DNA from: Flavipsychrobacter stenotrophus
GTDB taxonomy: Bacteria > Bacteroidota > Bacteroidia > Chitinophagales > Chitinophagaceae
Assembly (NCBI GenBank): GCA_947371715.1
Contig: CANBQQ010000233.1
Coordinates: 1 to 5,726, forward strand
Length of the DNA: 5,726 nt
Direction of reading: 5' to 3'
A program made the position numbers and the translations under genes. A model generated the notes under the pieces. That model saw only the letters and a list, made by a program, of their open reading frames with translations, searched no databases and was not told the origin of the DNA. Positions 1 through 4,000 of this stretch are shown here, in pieces (position 1 is the stretch's first letter; the number at the start of each line of letters is the position of its first letter).

Positions 1-1
1 T

Positions 2-361
2 AAAAAAACCGGTGAATATATTTTTTGTGATTGTTCTGCCGAAAGCCCAAAAGGTCGGAGAAGCATTTGTTATGACCACGAGGCACTTGAAGCGAGAAAG
101 GAACACAAACCTATTGATAGTGCGATCAATATGGCCCAAGACATGGGCATAGAATTGTTGACCGAGGAGGAGTACCGCCTATTGCAACAGTTGGGCAAGT
201 TTGATACTAAAACTTCCTGTTGGGTAAAAACACCTGCCGATATCCGTAAGTTGGGCGGCGCATTATTTTGCGATCGCCGGTATGAAACTGTTTTTTTATA
301 CCATAATGGCGCAGAGTCGTACTATGCTGCAAGGGGATTTAGAGGTATGCTCAGGGTTTGA
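2..361 (+). CDS. DUF4256 family protein, 3' partial (N-terminus outside window)
   Basis: The frame is open from the left edge (first full codon at 2) to a TGA at 359-361 and gives 119 residues. The sequence matches my memory of the DUF4256 family, whose members are roughly 180-190 residues, so about 60-70 N-terminal residues are probably missing. Recognisable family segments are KTGEYIFCDCSAESPKGRRS near the start, GIELLTEEEYRLLQQLGKFD in the middle, and the C-terminal run KTPADIRKLGGALFCDRRY followed by YHNGAESYYAARGFRG. There is an ATG at 131, but homology clearly continues upstream of it, so it is an internal methionine and not the start. No signal peptide or membrane segment is visible; a soluble cytoplasmic protein is likely. 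The biochemical function of the family is not known to me. It is followed by a terminator-like region, so it appears to end its transcription unit. The family call is confident; any role is not. Confidence 0.9.
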   Translation, partial: KKTGEYIFCDCSAESPKGRRSICYDHEALEARKEHKPIDSAINMAQDMGIELLTEEEYRLLQQLGKFDTKTSCWVKTPADIRKLGGALFCDRRYETVFLYHNGAESYYAARGFRGMLRV

Positions 362-399
362 TGAATAAATATACATCAGATATTTATATACTGTATTTT

Positions 400-448
400 C
401 TGATGCTTGCATAAAGAAGTGCATCAGTGCAACTTTTTAAGTTTTTTT
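400..448 (+). terminator. Candidate Rho-independent terminator region after the DUF4256 gene
   Basis: Two mutually exclusive hairpins lie 38-75 nt after the stop codon. The first pairs CTGATGC (400-406) with GCATCAG (421-427). The second pairs AAGTGCA (417-423) with TGCAACTT (428-435), with one bulged A and a four-base loop. The second is followed at once by T-rich sequence: the T-run at 434-438, AAG, then seven T at 442-448. An additional upstream arm, CATCAGA at 374-380, can pair with TCTGATG at 399-405. The stems are short and only moderately GC-rich, so this is a weak to moderate terminator prediction. Confidence 0.5.
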
Positions 449-527
449 CAACCCTTCTTTAGCAATTGGCGGCATCAGATCATTCTGCTCTCAAAATTAC
501 TCACATTCGCCCACAAGAATACCTGCG

Positions 528-580
528 TTTAGTCCCCAATTATTAAAATAATTAGTCAAATTGGCCATTTTTGTCCCCTA
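528..580. repeat. Clustered short direct and inverted repeats (GTCCCC / TTAGTC / CCAATT)
   Basis: GTCCCC occurs at 532-537 and again at 573-578. TTAGTC occurs at 529-534 and 552-557. CCAATT at 536-541 is the inverse of AATTGG at 559-564, and inside these lies AATTATT (538-544) inverted against AATAATT (547-553) with a two-base spacer. Read on the minus strand, the units become GGGGAC boxes next to TGGCCAATTTGAC. Such crowded short repeats can be seen at the ends of some insertion sequences (IS21-type ends carry multiple repeats) or in an operator array. No transposase remnant is recognisable beside it, so the identity is open. Confidence 0.4.
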
Positions 581-609
581 AATCGTCTTTGACGAGCGAA
601 CTTTCAAAC

Positions 610-623
610 TACTATTAATAGTA
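610..623. repeat. Perfect 14-bp palindrome TACTATTAATAGTA
   Basis: The sequence at 610-623 equals its own reverse complement over 14 bases. It overlaps the 11-mer AATAGTATATT at 617-627, which occurs again at 809-819, between the two elements of the promoter candidate. It could be a binding site for a dimeric regulator, but in AT-rich DNA such palindromes also arise by chance. Confidence 0.4.
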
Positions 624-801
624 TATTTCTTTCTTAGTAATAAGCTGTCTCCCGCACTTCATAATTCGATTCCATTTTTTTTCCATTGAGCCCAATGACC
701 AAACATATGAATTAATTTTTTTATCTAGTGAAAATTGATATTGGTCGTAAAAGTTCTATGCAGTGATAATATCCCTAATGTAAAAGTATCTGTCAATTAC
801 A

Positions 802-833
802 TTTGTTCAATAGTATATTGTTACATACTTTTG
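802..833 (+). promoter_or_regulatory. Candidate Bacteroidota-type promoter for the giant surface-protein gene
   Basis: TACTTTTG at 826-833 fits the Bacteroidota -7 consensus TAnnTTTG exactly. TTTG at 802-805 stands 20 bases upstream, within the usual spacing for the -33 element. Transcription would start near 838-842, giving a leader of about 175 nt before the ATG at 1015. A second exact TAnnTTTG match, TACATTTG at 798-805, overlaps the proposed -33 box, but I see no -33 element at a proper distance for it. Predicted from consensus only. Confidence 0.45.
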
Positions 834-842
834 CCGCCAATA

Positions 843-879
843 TTTAGTTATGAAATTATATTGATTTAATATAACTAAA
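843..879 (+). repeat. 9-bp inverted repeat in the presumed 5' leader
   Basis: TTTAGTTAT at 843-851 pairs perfectly with ATAACTAAA at 871-879 around a 19-base loop. It lies just downstream of the predicted transcription start and about 135 bases before the start codon. Only one of the nine pairs is G-C, so an RNA hairpin would be weak; a DNA binding site for a dimeric protein is an equal alternative. The A-rich sequence AAAACAAATAA follows at 879-889 and recurs at 964-974. Confidence 0.35.
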
Positions 880-1014
880 AAACAAATAAAAATTGCGTGC
901 ATGTTTTTGTTGTTGAGAGTTGGTCAATGGTAAGATTTATCGAATGCAATAACGATCAATTACAAAACAAATAACAATAGAATAGTTAAGTTCAATTTTG
1001 CAAAAAATAGTAGT

Positions 1015-1095
1015 ATGAAAACAAAACTTATTACCTGGTCTCGGTTATTTATTTGTATCCTCGCCGTTTTTGCGGCTTTTGGTACCTCATTTGCG
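1015..1095 (+). other. Signal peptide (residues 1-27) of the giant protein
   Basis: The N-terminus has Lys at 2 and 4 and Arg at 10, a hydrophobic core of about 13 residues (LFICILAVFAAFG, 11-23), then T-S-F-A with Asn 28 next. The small residues at -3 and -1 (Ser 25, Ala 27) fit signal peptidase I cleavage after Ala 27. A Cys lies at 14 within the hydrophobic core, but it is not in a lipobox position, so a lipoprotein is unlikely. This implies Sec export to the periplasm, which is also the first step for type IX substrates. Confidence 0.85.
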
Positions 1096-4000
1096 AATGT
1101 AGCTCCTACTTTTGTAAATGGTGCAACAACCACAATAACATTTTGTCCGGGATCTGTTTATTCGTTTGAAATAAAATCACTGCTGCACGTAAGTGATTTA
1201 GACGCCAACCAGACAGAAACCTGGACACAGCAGAGTGCTCCTACTCACGGCACGCTTACCTTTAGTTTTGCTAATGCACCTTCAGGCAGCACGGATATTG
1301 CCCCGGGGGGTACTATCTATTATGAGCCAACAGAAGGTTACAGTGGTTCCGATGCCTTTACCGTCAGGGTGAGCGATGGAACGGCAACTGCTGATATGGT
1401 GGTGAATGTTACAATTTTGCCTCAGGTTTCCACTATCGATTTTGAATCTGTTCTTTTGTTATCAACATCATTCACGGCTATTGGAAAAACCTTTAATGTA
1501 TCATCGCCGAATGCCTCATTTTCGATAAATAATTATGGTGCCGGACTAGGTTGGAACGGTACAGCAGCAGATAACCAATATATTGACAACGAAACAAATG
1601 TTGTAACTAATCCTGTTTGCTCATTGGCAACAGCAGATGCGTCTTTATTTACACTGGGTGGTTTTTATATTTATCCGGCTCAAACTACTGAAGGAGGAAG
1701 TCTTGGCACAGACGGTACATTAACCATACAGGGATTGGTAGGAAGTACCGTAGTATATACAGCAACAGCAAGCACAGGCTTTAATACTTCATTCGGAACG
1801 GCTAACGGCTTTACTTATATTGATATGACAACTTTTGGCGGAGCAAATAATGCTTTCCAATCGGTAGATAAGATCGTCCTGACTGCTGGCGGCAATTTTA
1901 AATATTTTGCACTGGATGCGTTGACAATGAGTCCTGTTTGTCCCGCTGTTAATTTTACACCAAGTTTTACTAACAGACCATCGTACACCATACCAAGAAC
2001 AATTGCCAATAATTCTACCGGCGTAGACATATCTAATTATTTGTCGGTAGATGATTATGATGCCGGGCAAACGGATACATGGAGTCAGCTGTCAGCGCCA
2101 GATCATGGCGGCACATTAACATTTAACAATGCTATTGTCGCTTCCGGAGGTGGAGGTAGTTATTTGGTACCCACGGGCAATATCATTTATACGCCGGCTG
2201 CGGGTTATGTTGGGTTAGAAACATTTTTTGTGAGGATAAGTGATGATGCGGGTGGTTCGTCAGATATTTTAGTTCGGGCGTATGTTGACAAAGTGGATAC
2301 CATACACACGTTTGCAGGTAATGGCACTTATGGAAACTCCGGTGACGGAGGCCCCGCTACCGCAGCGCAGATGCGTCAGCCAAACGCCGTAGTTTTTGAC
2401 GACAGCGATAACGCCTATATCCTCGATGATGGAGCATCTGTTCGTAAGGTAGACAGGGTTCATGGACGCATCACTACCATTGTTGGCAATGCAACATTGG
2501 GAGTCGGATACAGCGGTGATGGCGGCCCGTCTACGGCAGCCCAATTTGAATATATTTATGGTATTGCGGTAAGTAGTAATGGAGACTTATATGTAACAGG
2601 AGCCAATACGATCCGTAAAGTTGACCATGTCACCGGTATTGTGACCCGTGTTGCCGGCGATAACGACCTGGGCAATGGATACAGTGGTGACGGAGGTCCG
2701 GCGAGCGCAGCACAGTTGAATAATCCTTACGCTGTAGCAGTAGCTGACAACGGCGATATCTTCATTGGCGATGCCGGTAATTACGTTATTCGCAAAGTAG
2801 ACCATTTAACAGGCAACATAAGCACTTATGCAGGCACGGGTGTAAACGCACATAACGGAGACGGAGGTGCGGCAACGCTCGCACAGTTTAGCAACATATC
2901 TTCGATCTGTTTAGATCAAAGCGGCAATTTGCTTATTGCCGATGGCAACATTGTGAGAAAAATTGACAAGATGAGCGGTGTCATCAATACTATTGCCGGG
3001 AATACATCTGCAGGTATATATGACAATGGGGTACCTGCAACCGATGCGAGATTCAGTAATATCACGGGAATTGCAGTGAATGCAAATGGAGACTTATATG
3101 TCGCGGCAATGGACGATAACATCATTAGAAAGGTGGATCATGCCACGAACATCATTTCCACAGTAGCCGGCACCGGCGATTATGGCTATGTGGGCGATGG
3201 TGGCCCCGCAACAGAGGCTTTCTTATATTACGCCTACGGTGTTGGTTTTGATCATGTTGGTAATGTATATGTAGCCGACTGGGGCAATTCGTCGGTAAGA
3301 CTCATAGGAACGATGCCGGTGTATGCACCTAGTGTCGCTGCAGCAAATTGTTTGAGCTTTGATGGGGTGGATGACTATGTAAATATGGGGGATCCCACAT
3401 CGCAGCAATTTGACAGTACGGGAGCTTTTACTACTGAAATGTGGGTGAATCCTGCTGCAGTTGCTCTCGGTTGGTATTCTATTTTCGGAAAATTACATTA
3501 CGGCGATAATACAGGTTTTCAGTTGTTTATTGCCGGAGGCGATTTAAATCTTTACAGTGGTAGTTCGCCAATTTTGAATATGCCCATTTCGGCAAATACA
3601 TGGACCCATGTGGCGACTACCTATAATAATCGTACCTGGAAGGTTTATATAAACGGTGTGCTGCAAGGCTCAGGTACGGGAGCATATAAAAATTCATCAA
3701 CCCCATGGTCTGCGGGTCTGCGGTCCTCTAACGGAGGAACAGGATTTACAGATCCATACGTTGGTCTGATCGATGACATCAGGATATGGGGTGTAGAAAG
3801 AACCCAAACGCAGATACAGGATAATATGAATTGCAGCATTGCAGCACAGTCAGGCCTGTTGTCTTACTATCGTTTTGATCAGGGTGTAGCTGCGGGTGAT
3901 AATGCAATAATGCTTGGAGCCTATGATTATTCCGGTAATGGCAATTGCGGTGCATTAACAAATTTTGACCTTACAGGTAGTGCTTCAAATTATGTAACCG

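Larger units (their letters stand above)
449..801. other. AT-rich gene-less stretch between the two genes
   Basis: No reading frame of convincing length or composition was found on either strand here; stops are frequent in all frames. The base composition is visibly richer in A and T than both flanking coding regions. The stretch contains the GTCCCC/TTAGTC repeat cluster and the palindrome listed separately. Otherwise I see nothing assignable. The length is generous for a Bacteroidota intergenic space and would be consistent with decayed mobile DNA or a complex control region, but neither is shown. Confidence 0.6.

Noticed and set aside
131..361. ATG at 131 as a true start of a 76-residue protein
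   Set aside because: The frame is open upstream to the window edge and the upstream residues match the same family, so 131 is an internal codon.
361..414. 17-codon frame starting with an ATG that overlaps the DUF4256 stop codon (TGATG)
   Set aside because: It lies largely within the terminator-like hairpins, has no recognisable sequence, and is short enough to be chance. The TGATG overlap alone is not adequate support for a coupled gene.
615..686. Short minus-strand frame of about 23 codons, rich in Lys, in the intergenic stretch
   Set aside because: No ribosome site, no family resemblance, and its A-run comes from an AT-rich tract. Considered as a transposase remnant, but nothing supports it.
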